Positions 22,685 through 33,789 of a stretch of 64,000 nucleotides of DNA are shown one piece after another. Source of the stretch: Thalassia testudinum (taxonomy: Eukaryota; Streptophyta; Magnoliopsida; Alismatales; Hydrocharitaceae); assembly GCA_037157565.1 (NCBI GenBank), contig JAZHRO010000039.1, positions 46,128,001 to 46,192,000 of the forward strand, given 5' to 3'. Under the pieces are notes generated by a model. It was not told the origin of the DNA. It saw only the letters and a list, made by a program, of their open reading frames with translations, and ran no database searches. Every line of letters starts with the position of its first letter. Position 1 is the first letter of the stretch. Both the position numbers and the translations under genes were made by a program.

Positions 22685-23196
22685 TAATGAAATGAATCAA
22701 ATATCTAAATGATTTAAATTAAGAATTTTGATAAATCATTAAGAATCATAATGATATCAAATTGATTATCTTTGATTTAAGAAGAGATAATAATCTTCTC
22801 GAAAAAATTATTATTTGATAGATTCCTTTTATGCATGTCCTTTGCATGAATATAGAGACTCAATACTACCAGAAAGTGTTACAATCCAACTTCCTACCCT
22901 AACACAAGTTCGACCCAATTCCTTAAACTCCTAAAATTTAATTGTAGAATTCTGAACCTACCTCTCAAAATTATTTTTTTAACACTAAACATGTCCAGAC
23001 TAACTCGTTGACATTTACCGAACACAAATCAACTTTAGAGCAACTCCCAAAAATCACAACTAATTTACATCGAAATTTTGTACCATTAAATTTCCCCTGC
23101 CGAACGTCTTCCAATGAAAATAATTTCGTGTCAATCCCAAAGCATTTGCTATAGAGACGGTAGAATACGTAAACTCTAGTTTTGTCTAATTAATGG

Positions 23197-23197
<1 letters not shown>
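22685..23197. other. AT-rich spacer, no gene seen
   Basis: About 510 bases of AT-rich DNA with no frame or recognisable element. It begins the only stretch of the window that looks low-copy rather than retrotransposon-derived. Confidence 0.5.

Positions 23198-23250
<53 letters not shown>
23198..23250. repeat. (TA)n microsatellite
   Basis: About 26 uninterrupted TA units. The length is likely to vary between individuals and to be error-prone in assembly. Confidence 0.95.
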
Positions 23251-23254
<4 letters not shown>

Positions 23255-24948
23255 ATTTATTTATATTTATATTCAACCGCATAGATTTATTATTTAGTTA
23301 TTGTATTCCCCCTTACATTTAGCCACCGAATCCAATCCCCTTTTAAACCCGACAAACCTCCGCTGCAGACATCGGAATATACGTTTCCTCCTTTTTCTTT
23401 TCCTTTTCGTGTTTCTCATACCAAACTCAATCACCAACGAGCAGCAACAAAACCTTTCGTTACCGCCATCGAGGCTCTCTCGTCTCCATTGTATATATGG
23501 ATCCCACCGAATCCACTGAGGGAAACCCCAACAGAGCCACCGTTGCCATCGCTGGAAGGAAATGAGAGAGACAGAGAGACACCAAAATAATAGGTAGAGA
23601 AAGGGTGAACCGAAGAGAAGAAGAGCTGTCTTCGTCGTCTTCTCCTCTCCGACTCTTCCACGCTGTGCAAGGGGATAGCGTTGGCTGCGGCGTCACGTGC
23701 TCGCGGAGGTAAAAGCAACCTTCCCCGCTATCTTTTCCTCCATGCATGGAAGCCATGGTAGGTAGTCGGAGAAGGAGGGGAAGGAGAGCGGGAAAGCCTG
23801 AGCGAGGGAATTCGTCGGAGTCCAATGAAAGCCTTGACCGAACTCACGAAGGTATCAACACGAGAACAGTCGGTTACCACGGATGTCGGACGTGCATGCA
23901 TGAGTCCTCTCCATGCATGCATGTCAATGCCAATTGGTCTAAGCACGTCTGACCTCCAGTGACCGGTAACAACCGTCCACGGTCGACGTGACGTTGGCAC
24001 GACGGAGGAGGGTTGGGTGAGGGTGTTGTGTAGAAGGGAGGGCGTAACCGAGGGGAGGATGTGGTTACAAGAGTGTTCGTGGATTGAGTGTCCGTCCTAT
24101 TCTCACTTGATTAGATCTGATCCAATTTCAAGTGAGTTATGAACCAAACTGACTTATTTAAATGAAAATCCAATAGATATAATATTCAATTGTACTAAAC
24201 TGGGTCATAAGTACCTGTCGGTTATCCGATCAATTAATTTAGCTAAAATATAAAAAATTTAAAGACATTAAATATAATTTAAAGAAAATTATAAACAAAT
24301 AAAAATATATATGACAATATTAATTAAAATGATAAATTATTTTTACAAATATATAAAAATATTTAAAAATTATATAAAAATAAGTTTATATAAAATATAA
24401 ATTAAAAAATAAAAATGTTATTAAATAAAAGTAAATTTAAAAATAAATAATAAATAAATAGGAATAATAATAATATTATTATTAATATTAAATTTAAAAA
24501 TAAAACTTTTAATTTTAAAATTTTTTAAGTAAAAAATATAAATATAAATAAATAAAAATTTAAAATAAAGAGTACAAATAAATAAAAAAATAAAATAAAA
24601 TAATAAAATAATAATAAAAGATAAAAATAAAAATAAAAATAGATCTCATATTAATAAATCTAGACGACAACTGTTAATAGTAGTAGTTATTTTTTTATTT
24701 TGAAAAAATGAAAACTTTAAGTATGTAATAATATTTTTAAGATGAGGTCAAGGGAAATGCGATGACTATCGAGCAATGTATGCACTAACGACGATGGGAA
24801 ATAGTGCGCGGGCATCACGCGTAGTCGCAAAGGCGTGTGTGATTGAGAGCGACGAGAAAGAAGTTTATTGCATTGAAGGATCCAGGGAGGGAAGAAAGCA
24901 CAGAAACACTGAAGCTATCGTAGTGAGACCCCCTCCGGTGGCCATATC
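23251..24948. other. Apparently low-copy region, no supported gene; AT-rich block 24190-24720
   Basis: 23300-24100 is of mixed composition with short overlapping ORFs on both strands, none resembling a known protein. CATGCATG motifs (RY-type, about 23740-23925) repeat several times. 24190-24720 is extremely AT-rich (A/T runs, no ORF). I see no retrotransposon signature, so this may be remnant intergenic or regulatory DNA. Confidence 0.4.
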
Positions 24949-25125
24949 ATGTTCCACATCTTCGCCTATTTTCGGTACGAGCTCCGTGATCTCAAGTACC
25001 TCCTCGCCTTCAAGCTCGACCACGTCCGCACCTTTGCAAGCTGGATCGTGTCTAGATCCACTAACCCGGGAAGCCTCGACATTGCCCCCGTTGACTACAA
25101 CGCGACCTCCTCCTCCACCTCTTGA
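24949..25125 (+). CDS. Short unidentified coding-like ORF (58 codons; gene fragment or exon?)
   Basis: ATG at 24949, stop TGA at 25123-25125, in a frame open back to a stop at 24910. The translation has a mixed, globular-protein composition (FHIFAYFRYELRDLKYLLAF then KLDHVRTFASWIVSRSTNP) unlike the low-complexity ORFs around it. A longer overlapping ORF in another frame (24776-25168) is Ser/Pro/Thr-rich and looks like a shadow. I do not recognise the family. It could be an exon of a captured or decayed host gene. No splice sites were confirmed. Confidence 0.35.
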   Translation: MFHIFAYFRYELRDLKYLLAFKLDHVRTFASWIVSRSTNPGSLDIAPVDYNATSSSTS

Positions 25126-26250
25126 CCCTCACCCTTCGCTAGCAGCCCCCTTTCCCCGATCTACCTAAAGGGATAGGGGTTGTAATAGCCAATGGGTTGG
25201 GATTGAGCTGTGAGCACAATGAGAATTGAGGAAAGGGGGTTCGCAAGTTGGCTTAGTTGGGTTACGAGATTGACAATATGGATGGATCATGGACGGATCA
25301 TATGACCGATGATAAGATGAGTCAGTTAACAGGTCATATGACGGGTCAGTTAACAGATACCCAGACAGGTACCCAAATGGAGATCCGATAAGTAACAGGT
25401 CATATTTAATGGATACCTGACCCATATTTTATAAATGGGTACTCGATCCAATAGGATCAAAATGATGGATTGGATGCCCAAGATTAACACAATTTTTGAA
25501 CAACCCTGTGTGCTGGTCTGCGGGCACGTACAGCGGCATGGGAGAATGGAGAAGGAGGGGGGGACTTTATTGTTGAAAAAATTACGGGTTTAAATTTTAA
25601 GTTGCTAATATTGCGTTCGAGTCCCCGTTAATTGTCTGTTTATTCGATTAATTCAGAAAGCAATAGAAGTTCGTTTCCGGCGAATCGTACACCGTTAGAA
25701 TCCTGCTGAAACCTACTTTGACTCGGTAAGTTCTGAATTTCCATTAGAAATGTCAATTTACAATTTTATCCTCAACTGACGGACATAAGAAGTATGCGCA
25801 CAGTAGGAAAATCTCCGACATGTACCTTGGAGTTATTGTGAGATTTTCTATTTAATAATCAACCTTGTTTCATTCTTTTTATATAACGATTGGTTATGCA
25901 CATTCCTTTCCCCCTGCTCGGTCTTAGAGCTGCTACAATTATTATGTTGGTTGTTATTCCCTATGGGTACTATAAATAATAGAATGAGATGTTGGAATAA
26001 ACTTGAAGAGAATGGCTTAATTGGTAACTTGTGTCCTACTAATATATAATCTTGAATGATAATTAAGTCTGCTACGAAGATGTTAGATAGATCGAAGGAA
26101 AACATATCACTTCTTCTATTGGGTTAAAAACATCCCTTTATTTCATCATGAGACAAATTGTGAGATTGATGGTTAATAACTTATACATGGACCATAGCAA
26201 TTCTTGTGTTAAATGAATGATTTAAATATGATATAATCAGAAATCAAATA
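25126..26250. other. Unassigned DNA, no gene seen
   Basis: 25250-25440 holds loosely repeated ATCATATGACSGGTC / ACAGGTCATAT-like words. 25560-26100 is AT-rich. A GTTCGAGTCC word near 25615 resembles a Pol III B box, but no A box or tRNA fold accompanies it. Confidence 0.4.
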
Positions 26251-27187
26251 TGGATAACGAAATGCAGCATTTGGCTGAGATTGATCAAGGAATGAGCTAG
26301 TTCCCTATGACTCTTTGACCTGCCCATTAGCTAGCCGAGTGGCAAGGTAGGGATACACGAGGTATATAGATATGATAATGGATGAATACGTACTTAGGTC
26401 GTGGAAAGAACTATCTACGAGTCAGTATAGATCCTATCTACACACATAGCTTGTCATATGCAGTCACTATACTACCTATGCTAGGATCCTAAGACAACGG
26501 AACATGATGTAGGGTAAGTGCGGAATTTCTTCTTGGGCAAGAGGGCATCACGTACTTGTCACGCCTCTTCGAAAATTACGACAAGATCCCTTGCGCCCTC
26601 TGAGGAATCGATACAGATTGAATATGACTATGCCATTAAGGGACATACAAGTAATAAGAATCAACTAAGAGATAAAAGTAATAACGTAATAACATTAGTG
26701 TCAAACCCTCTCTTTTCCTTTCATTCTTTCTTTTATTTGTAGTTTTAGTTATACTACTTGACTTTACAATTATTACTCTACTTGGCGTGTGCTGGCGACT
26801 ATCCTGGACTCCATACTTAGGTACGATTAAGTAATCGGGAGTAAGTGTACACGGAGTAATTGGTGCAGGACGAAGTTCAGCTCCCACAAATAGTCTGTGA
26901 TGTCTGGGGATCTTTTGTAGTCTAGTTCTTTTCATATTTTCTTGGACATGTAGATAGTTTTTCTGTACCTTTCCCTTTCCGCTCTTAGATTCGAGCTTAT
27001 GATTACTGTGGATTGTATCATTTATTCATTTTCTTGCTTTGTTTCATTACCATGATGCATTGTGATTAGTCTATTTGGCTATGTTTATATTTTATGATTA
27101 TGTGTTGGGTGATTGCAATCCTATTTTGAGTTGATTTTCATCCTCGGTGATCCATTCTAAATTGTATGATGGGTTTGGGTTGTTACA
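26250..27187 (+). mobile_element. Diverged gypsy LTR relic (3' portion)
   Basis: Ordered but degraded landmarks of the LTR family at 1-3292: the 'gcatcacgtac...ctcttcgaaaattacgacaagatc' block near 26545-26590, matching 'gcatcacgtgtacc...ttcggaaaagactacaatcaagatc', and a terminus GGGTTTGGGTTGTTACA ending at 27187. No coding sequence. The left edge is uncertain. Confidence 0.5.
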
Positions 27188-27189
27188 CT

Positions 27190-28850
27190 GGTTGTCCAAC
27201 ATATAAACATAAAACAACATTTACATGAATAACATATTACATTACATATACAGCAATAAAACAAGTAGGAAACTGAATTAAATGATACTAAAAAAATCAG
27301 TCATTGCCATCATCATCCACGAGTAAAGAACTAGAGAAAGCAGAACTAAAAGTATTAGTGAATAAAAAGAATTGAAGTTCTACTAAAGTTAAGTAGAACT
27401 AGAATATTATGACAATTACCATGACTATGGTGTTACACTTGGATCAACACTGTTAACTTATACAGTCGTGGAATTCGGCTATAGCTTGCTAAGACCTCCG
27501 TACAAAGTTCATGGGAAACATCAACAAAAGTTTAGTAGAGTAACATAAACAGTAGGAAAAAAGGGAAGTAGAACAACCGCAAAAAGTAAGGAAAGTGGGT
27601 ATTTTTCTCAATTATTCTGATTTTCAAATTATTAATTCCATTTATCTATATCTTCCCATGTTTCAGTCGTTGATCTGTCCAAATCAATTCCCTCTGAAAG
27701 CTCAAGGAGATCTCGTTGCATATCCTAAACAACAAAGGTGATGCAATACACCCTCTTGACCGAGAGGATGGCCTACACCCTCTCTACTACGTAGTTAACC
27801 TCCCCGGGGTCCCAACTAAGGTGGCATAGTACTACGACTCATGTGATATGCATACGGGGAGCTACCCTGCATTGGCACACGACCAATCAACTCCACTACA
27901 AGATACATAAGCAAATAGCACCAACTCCACATAATAGTAACATGTATCCAGTGCACCTACTTACTTGGTTGGCCACATAGCCTAACCAAAAGTTGCAAGG
28001 ACGTTAGGTTGCTCCATGAGTCAATCTCTACCTCTAAACAGGTATAACTGGTCATGCCATTGATACTGCATATAACTAGTTGTGTCATTGATACCAGGCA
28101 CAAGAGTGACTTCTAAATTATTGCCATTCTCACAAAGTTTCACTAATCACCATTTCAATCATTTTCTATACTGTATGGTATAACATATAATTCCCATTTC
28201 CTTTCCTTCAATTCAATCTTGTGATGATTTCTTGATATACCTGAGCATCATTACGTGCCATAGAGTAATTATTGCATAATTGAGTTTAGCTAATTTTGAA
28301 TGTTAACAAGCATTTGCATCTCTTAAGATATGGTTTCCCAGATCTTATCTCATTAATCCAAACATATTATCAATTTAATTATTCAAGTATGCAAGTTAAG
28401 CTCATATACTCAGCAAGAGAAAATGAATATGCAATAGAATAGGATAACTAACTTAAACGGATATTCTAGAAACAACACTCGATGACATAAGAAGAGATAG
28501 TTGACTACTCTACCTAGGGTAACTGAGGGGTCATGGAGACTTTGAGAGAATAGGTCGAAGACTTCTCAAACTCCGCACATGCTCTAGGCATCTAACTCTT
28601 TACAAGACTAGAGAGAAGCATGATCAAAACTCAATCTTAGAAGTATTTAAGAGTAAAAACATAATTTACAAGTTATGATGGGAGTTTGAGGCTTACTAAA
28701 TTGAAGTTTGTGTCAATATGATTCCAACAACATGCATGTTGCTCGTTGAAATCCAACCTTAAATGACCCCTGAACCAATTAGAATAAGGCTGATGAGTCA
28801 CTAAATGAACTTAGGTCGGGTTGGTTCATTTAAATTGGTCGCCTGTGAAA
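27190..28850 (-). mobile_element. Diverged gypsy LTR relic, opposite orientation
   Basis: The reverse complement carries the family blocks CCAATGCAGGGTAGCT (near 27868), a 'ccccggggaggttaactacgtagtag...gtgtaggcc' block (27760-27820) and following T-rich blocks, like the LTRs at 920 and 46240. It lies tail to tail with the preceding relic. The boundaries are approximate. Confidence 0.5.
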
Positions 28851-29370
28851 TTACACTAAAGGAGGGTGAATAGTGTACTATATAATCGATAAAGAAATAA
28901 AAATAATCACACAAAATAATAGCCACATAATGCTCCAAAAATTTAAGGTGGAAACTCCACGAGTGAAAAATGACTTAAGATTTTCTTGATCAATCAAGTC
29001 GATTAAAAGTACTAACGTATCATTTCATATCGAGGGTGACACAACCTTAAGTACACAATGCACCATACATGGTCAATGCAAGTTTTGCCTCGAGAGAGGT
29101 GGGAATCCATAAATTAGATACTTGACTACAATAAAAGAAAATAAAACAAGATCCTATAGAACTCAAAAATATAATGAATTAAATTAGGAAGTAATAAAAT
29201 CACCAGGCTTCCCTTAGGAAGTAGGAAGTTGCACCACACCGGGAGTGAAGCTCTTGGGATCAAAAGAAACAAGGGAGCTTGAGAGCTATGAGAGCTTGAG
29301 AGTAATTTGGCGATGATAGGAGGCCTCGCAATTAGTTTTCCTTATTTCGCTGTTGATTTCCAAATTTTTA
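28851..29370 (-). mobile_element. Fragment of a SIRE-type copia LTR
   Basis: 28854-28950 resembles the 3' part of the copia LTR at 52181-52300, with the shared sense 'cactaaaaggggggatgagtagtgtggtaaac' followed by 'ccacaaaat' and a 'ggtggaaactcca' block. This suggests a truncated relic of a related copia LTR. There is no coding sequence. Confidence 0.4.
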
Positions 29371-30020
29371 TTTGGGGTGAGGTGAGTCTTATCCAAACCT
29401 AGGCTGCCTAGTGTTGACAAAAGGGTATGAGTAGATAGCATTTAACAATTCAAGAACATTATATATCTCTTGTGGTATATGATTTTGATGGGATGTATTA
29501 ATTAGGAGCACATTGAAATTGTAAATGTTGAATTGTTATGTGATTATTTGAAACCTTGTTTCATCTAGAGAAGATAAATGTTATCTTTTAATGCACATAA
29601 TGGTAGTAGTTGCGATGTTACCTTAATTTATTACTACATAGTTAGTTGACTCTGTTAATTAAATAAATGTTTCATATCAAGTTAGTGTGCACTAGTAATG
29701 GGGGATGAGAACTTCAAAGTTTTTATGAAGCTTGAGTTAAAAGACCTTAGTAGTAGATTTAGCTATTTCTATTTAAATTGATGTAATTGAACTTCTCTTA
29801 GAATTATTGTTTTCCTAAGTGTGGATGGCATTGATAGAACCAACTATGGATCTTATAGAGAAATAATTACTTTATTTCTCCTCAGCCATTTTTAATTTTG
29901 AGTTACTTTGTGCTTGATTAATAGTATAGGTCATCACATTCTTGGTTCTTAGGAAAAAATGTTAGTTTTCTGGGCCCTTTTGTAAATTCTTGCACATTTG
30001 AAAACTAGGACTTGATAGTT

Positions 30021-30038
30021 TGGTATCAGAGCTAAGGT
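30021..30038 (+). promoter_or_regulatory. Primer binding site, tRNA-iMet type
   Basis: TGGTATCAGAGCTAAGGT, complementary to the plant initiator-Met tRNA 3' end, about 90 bases before the gag ATG. It marks the end of the 5' LTR at roughly 30018. Confidence 0.85.
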
Positions 30039-30109
30039 TAAGGAACAAATAAAGAAAGTTATTAAAGTTGATTTGAGTCCCTTGATGGTTCTTTTCTTAA
30101 CTCTTGTAG

Positions 30110-30544
30110 ATGTCGTTGTTCCTTATCCATCGCAAGAGGAGCCATTGTGTGCAGGAGTTGGAGGAGCAAAGTAGTTCTATTTTAAGAACCATAGGAGAGC
30201 TCTCCCAACTCATCTAGTGACAAGAGAAGAACCAATAATTAAGGGAGCAAGTTCAACAAAGTAAGGAAAAATAGGAGGGGAAAGAGAGGCGATCCCACGA
30301 GCAAAAGAGGGATGATGTGACTTTCAAGAGATTCCTAAAGGTGAACCCACCTACGTTGGAAGGGGCGATGGATGTTGAGGTCGTAGTTCAGTGCATAGAA
30401 GAGATCGAGAGATTATTTGAAGTTATTGGGTGCTTGGAGCATAAGCAAGTCAACCTTGTAAGCCATCAATTGAAGGGGCTAGCTCATGATTGGTGGATAA
30501 GCATAATTGTGGAAGTTTCAGAAGGTAGAGATAGTCCCTTGTGA
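30110..30544 (+). pseudogene. Gypsy Gag fragment
   Basis: It begins with ATG at 30110. After a Glu/Gln-rich coiled segment with stops, the frame 30317-30544 reads through the plant gypsy Gag core: FKRFLKVNPPTLEG..., AMDVEVVVQCIEEIERLFEV and VNLVSHQLKGLAHDWW. This is the typical 'P-F-G..DP..A..W...E' retrotransposon Gag domain that builds the capsid. It stops at 30542 and is interrupted by an insertion at 30580. Its continuation with more stops is at 31979-32400. Confidence 0.75.
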
Positions 30545-30579
30545 TGACTTTGTGAAGATTTTCCAGAAGTAGTACTATC
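30536..30579 (+). repeat. 44-bp flanking direct repeat, left copy
   Basis: Starts CCCTTGTGATGACTTTGTGA and ends GTAGTACTATC. It is repeated exactly at 31935-31978 on the other side of the insertion. Much longer than an integrase target duplication. Confidence 0.9.
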
Positions 30580-31934
30580 TGACGTGTCGTGCGTGTGTGT
30601 TAAGAAGTGTCGTTATAGTCGTACTTGCAACGTCGATTTTAAAATAAGTAAACGGAGGTAAGTCCGAGTGTCGGTCTCAGGGAGGCGTGAAAATCGGATT
30701 TTTGCTTATCACTTGTTGTCACGGAAAGTGCGGAGTTTTGCTTGCGAAGGATGCGATTTTGAAAAGCAAGAGAGAGATAGAGAGAGAGGGTTTAGGGTTA
30801 GAAAGTTCTTTGTTTGATCACGCAACTTGAACGGAAAGTAAAATGATAATTGAACGGAAAATAACTTCATTAATCATGCACTTGTAGTTCATAACTTACA
30901 ACATTAAATACATGCTTCAACAAAAGTAATAGAAAGCTTAAAAGAGAGAGAGAGTGTGTGTGTGTGTGGAGAGCGACGAGGCAGCCACGGCGGTGGAGGA
31001 GGCTCCGTCGGCGACTCGTCATCTCCGGCGATTACAAAAGGGCCTAAGGCTAGCTAAGAGAGGGGTGGAGAGTTGCAAGGGGAGTGAATGGCTTGAATGA
31101 GTGGTTGAAGGGGGTTTAAATAGGGTTAAGGGCTTCCTAAAAGAAGAAGGGGCTTTAGCAACGTCCAGAGCGTCACTAAAACCACTCCCAGAAGCGTCGG
31201 TGAAGCCCTCCAGTCGTTGGTCAGCCGCCCGCCCTGTTTCTTCTCCTCGTGAGATCTGCGGTTGCTGAACGAGAGCCTCCTCGGCTGCGCTGGGATCGCG
31301 CCTTGGGCGCGCATGTGCACGGGTGTCATCGCCCGTGTGCACGCGCGCGTAGGCGCCCGTGAGTTGCGATTGCGCCTCATGGCGAGATCTCGGCCGCTCG
31401 CTGCTGATCGGGCGGCCCAATTTCACCGCGTGCATCCTCCGTCTTCAATTTCAACTCTGCGCGGCTCGAACCCGCATCGCGTGCGTGGGCGGGCGCGCTA
31501 ACCGTTGCGCCACGCTCGTGCTTTGTCGCGGTGACTGCTGGCGGGCGCGCGAGTCTCGGCCGTTCGATAGAAGATCAACGGCCAAGATTTGATCTCGGCT
31601 GGATGAAGGCACGACGCGCGGTGGAGCGGGGGCTGACGTGGCGCAATATGGGCTGTTGATCTCCAGATCAACGGTCAGAACTTCTTGGGCCCATTGTAGG
31701 AGCTCCGGATGTCAGATTTGGCCGATCTTGAGTCCGTTGGACTCCGTTCGTCGTTCTGAATCCATCTGTGCGGTCCAATTGCTCATTTGAGGCCTGCTTT
31801 GACAAGTGCTTACACAAATGGCCATTAATACAGTTTTATAAGCAATCTTGCTACATGATGCATGCAATGCTCTCATTCTACTTATGTTGTGCCTTTTATT
31901 CTTAAGATGGGTCATATTCAACATAATTACCACC
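30580..31934 (-). mobile_element. LTR-like insertion in the gag gene (solo LTR of a Tat/Athila-like family)
   Basis: 1355 bp, beginning TGACGTGTCG on the plus strand (so ending CACGTCA on the minus strand) and ending ATTACCACC (minus-strand start near TGGTAAT). The left 400 bp aligns with 61843-62240, including the TCCGAGTGTCG...CAGGGAGGC box and a 'tgtcacggaaa' block. No internal domain, priming site or protein is present. It contains an AG/TG microsatellite (30938-30970), a GC-rich core and a tRNA-like module. The flanks carry a 44-bp duplication instead of 5 bp. Confidence 0.6.
31448..31518 (-). other. tRNA-like A-box/B-box module
   Basis: The minus strand has GTGGCGCAACGGTTAGCGCG (a D-arm with a perfect GCGC/GCGC stem, A-box-like) followed about 25 bases later by GCGGGTTCGAGCC (B-box-like T arm). 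The acceptor arms do not pair, so it is not a functional tRNA. It resembles the Pol III promoter head of a SINE or a tRNA fossil. Confidence 0.4.
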
Positions 31935-31978
31935 CCCTTGTGATGACTTTGTGAAGATTTTCCAGAAGTAGTACTATC
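31935..31978 (+). repeat. 44-bp flanking direct repeat, right copy
   Basis: Identical to 30536-30579. The gag sequence continues from its end (CTCCTTATC), so this copy is joined to the downstream half of the host element. Confidence 0.9.
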
Positions 31979-33700
31979 CTCCTTATCTATTGATTCAAAA
32001 GGAACAAGAGTTTTGCACCTTAGTTCAAGGAGAAATTATTGTACAATAGTATCATAACAAGTTTCATCAACTCCTCAAGTATGCACCACACCTGTGCCTA
32101 GATGACTATCGAATGATGCACAAGTTTGTTGAGGGACTCACCACTGCATTATGCTAAATAATCCTTATAGGGAATTTGTAAACAATGGAACAAGCGATTG
32201 CACTACCTACTACCATGGAGATGGACTACTTGTGAAAGAAGGATGAATAGCCCAGAGGTGATAGCAAGGGTGCTCAAGGAAAGCCTAAGGAGTTTCACCA
32301 ACCCTAGAACTAGCAAAAGAATAACAATTCAAGTTAGCACCAACCCTTTCCTGAATGTTCCTGTTGTTATCACCACCACCTAGGGGAGTGCTATCTAAAG
32401 AATTAATGGGCAATGCCTAATTATGGTGAAAGGGCCACTTTGTGAGTAACCATCCAAATCCAAGAAAGCAGCATGGAAATCAGTCGGGCGATTAAGCATG
32501 GAAGATGACGAGTTGGGTTTATGCTCTTACTGAAGCCAATGCTCAGAAGAATGAGGACACTATGGTTTAAGCTACACTCTTAGTCCTTAGTATCCATGTA
32601 AAGGTTCCTTTTGACCCTAATGCCTCTCACAGTTTCATCTCATAAAACTTTGCAAATAAGTATTGAAAAGGATTGAGTGGATTTCACTTTAGAAGCATAT
32701 AGACCGATTAGTGAGGTAGGCGAACTAAATAACTACTCACCTAAAGTTTCTACTTTTATTTAGAGGTACAAACTACCTACTAATCTAGTCATCATAGAGA
32801 TGACTAACTATGATGTCATCCTTGAAATGAATTGGCTATCATACCATTGTTGCCTTATCGATTGCCTTAGGAAGAGGTTCATTGTCATGAGTGAAGGATT
32901 ACCCCAGATTGTCACGGGGTTGTATCAGATTTTTTGCAAGTCTTGTCCAAGCAAAACCCCCATTAATTAGGTTGTCGGATATGAATGTCATTCAAGATTA
33001 CTTTAATGTCTTTCTCTATGATCTCCCTAGTCCTTCGCCAAAGCATAAGGTATTTGGCAATTGCACTCATGCCACAAACTGCACTAATATTGAAGGCTCC
33101 CTGTCGTATGGCTCTTGCAGAATTGGCTGAGTTAAAAAAGCAATAATAAGAACTACTGGATTTAGGCTCTATACGACTTAGTGTGTCACCTTGGGGTGTG
33201 CTAGTTTTATTTGTTAGGAAGAATGATGAGTCCCTTTGTCTGTGCTTTGACCACATGATGCTAAACTAAGTGATGGTAAAGAATAAACATCCTCTATCGA
33301 GAATTGATGACTTTTTTATCAACTTCAAACAACTAAGGTTTCTTCTAAAATTGATCTATGATCTGGGTATTACTGATTGAGGATCAATGTTGAAGACATC
33401 TCGAAGACTGCCTTTCGAACACGTTATGGCCATTATGAGTTTTGCGTAATGACATTCGGATCAACAAATTCACCTATTGCCTTCATAGATCTCATGAATT
33501 GGGTTTTCAAGCATTGTTGGACCAGTTTGTCATTCTCTTTATTGATGATATTCTGGTATACTCTTAGACTCCATAGCAACATGAAGGACATCTTAGAATC
33601 GTACTTGTGACCCTAAGGAAGAATCATTTGTATGCCAAATTTTTTGAACGTGAATTTGGTTGGAGAAGGTCACATTCTTGGGTGCCAAGTGCCACAAAGT
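31979..33700 (+). pseudogene. Gypsy Gag C-terminus, protease and reverse transcriptase relic
   Basis: After the insertion the gag frame resumes in fragments. Near 32605-32645 a FDPNASHSFIS segment corresponds to the protease active site (family FDSGASHSFIS; the DSG triad is changed to DPN). RT motifs follow: the 'SRIDDFF..LKQ' region near 33300, [22 protein letters not shown] (33407-33475) and, in another frame, [13 protein letters not shown] with the YxDD-type catalytic box (FIDD) near 33525-33560, then a WLEKVTFLG match near 33660-33685. There are many stops. It cannot encode an active enzyme. Confidence 0.75.
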
Positions 33701-33789
33701 TGCTAAAGTCATGAGCGTTGGCTAGAGAAATATCTGGTTGTTGGTTATGAAAACAGAAAGGGAAAAATGCCATTTGTTACATAGCTCTC
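33700..33789 (-). mobile_element. Copia LTR, 3' fragment (split by LTR D)
   Basis: On the minus strand this continues 36682-36596, the start of the 3' LTR of the copia element at 36596-37844. Joined conceptually across LTR D it gives a short LTR with a TATATAAG promoter-like word just before the break. Its outer end is uncertain (around 33683-33703), where gypsy RT sequence begins. Confidence 0.5.

Larger units (their letters stand above)
29371..33700 (+). mobile_element. Ty3-gypsy retrotransposon remnant (leader, gag, protease, RT), truncated
   Basis: LTR-like DNA up to about 30018 is followed by an initiator-Met priming site (30021-30038), gag (30110-30579, then 31979 on), a protease relic near 32610 and RT (about 33225-33690), all on the plus strand. 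It is cut within the palm/thumb region by copia LTR sequence. A separate insertion occupies 30580-31934. Numerous stops and frameshifts indicate an old element. Confidence 0.75.

Noticed and set aside
23301..24000. Possible host gene start with several short ORFs
   Set aside because: The frames are short, overlap on both strands and have no consistent codon bias or domain. Recorded only as unassigned low-copy DNA.
24776..25168. 130-codon Ser/Thr/Pro ORF
   Set aside because: It overlaps the more protein-like frame at 24949-25125. Its low-complexity half looks like a shadow.
25605..25630. Possible tRNA/SINE B box (GTTCGAGTCC)
   Set aside because: There is no A box at the right distance and no cloverleaf arms.
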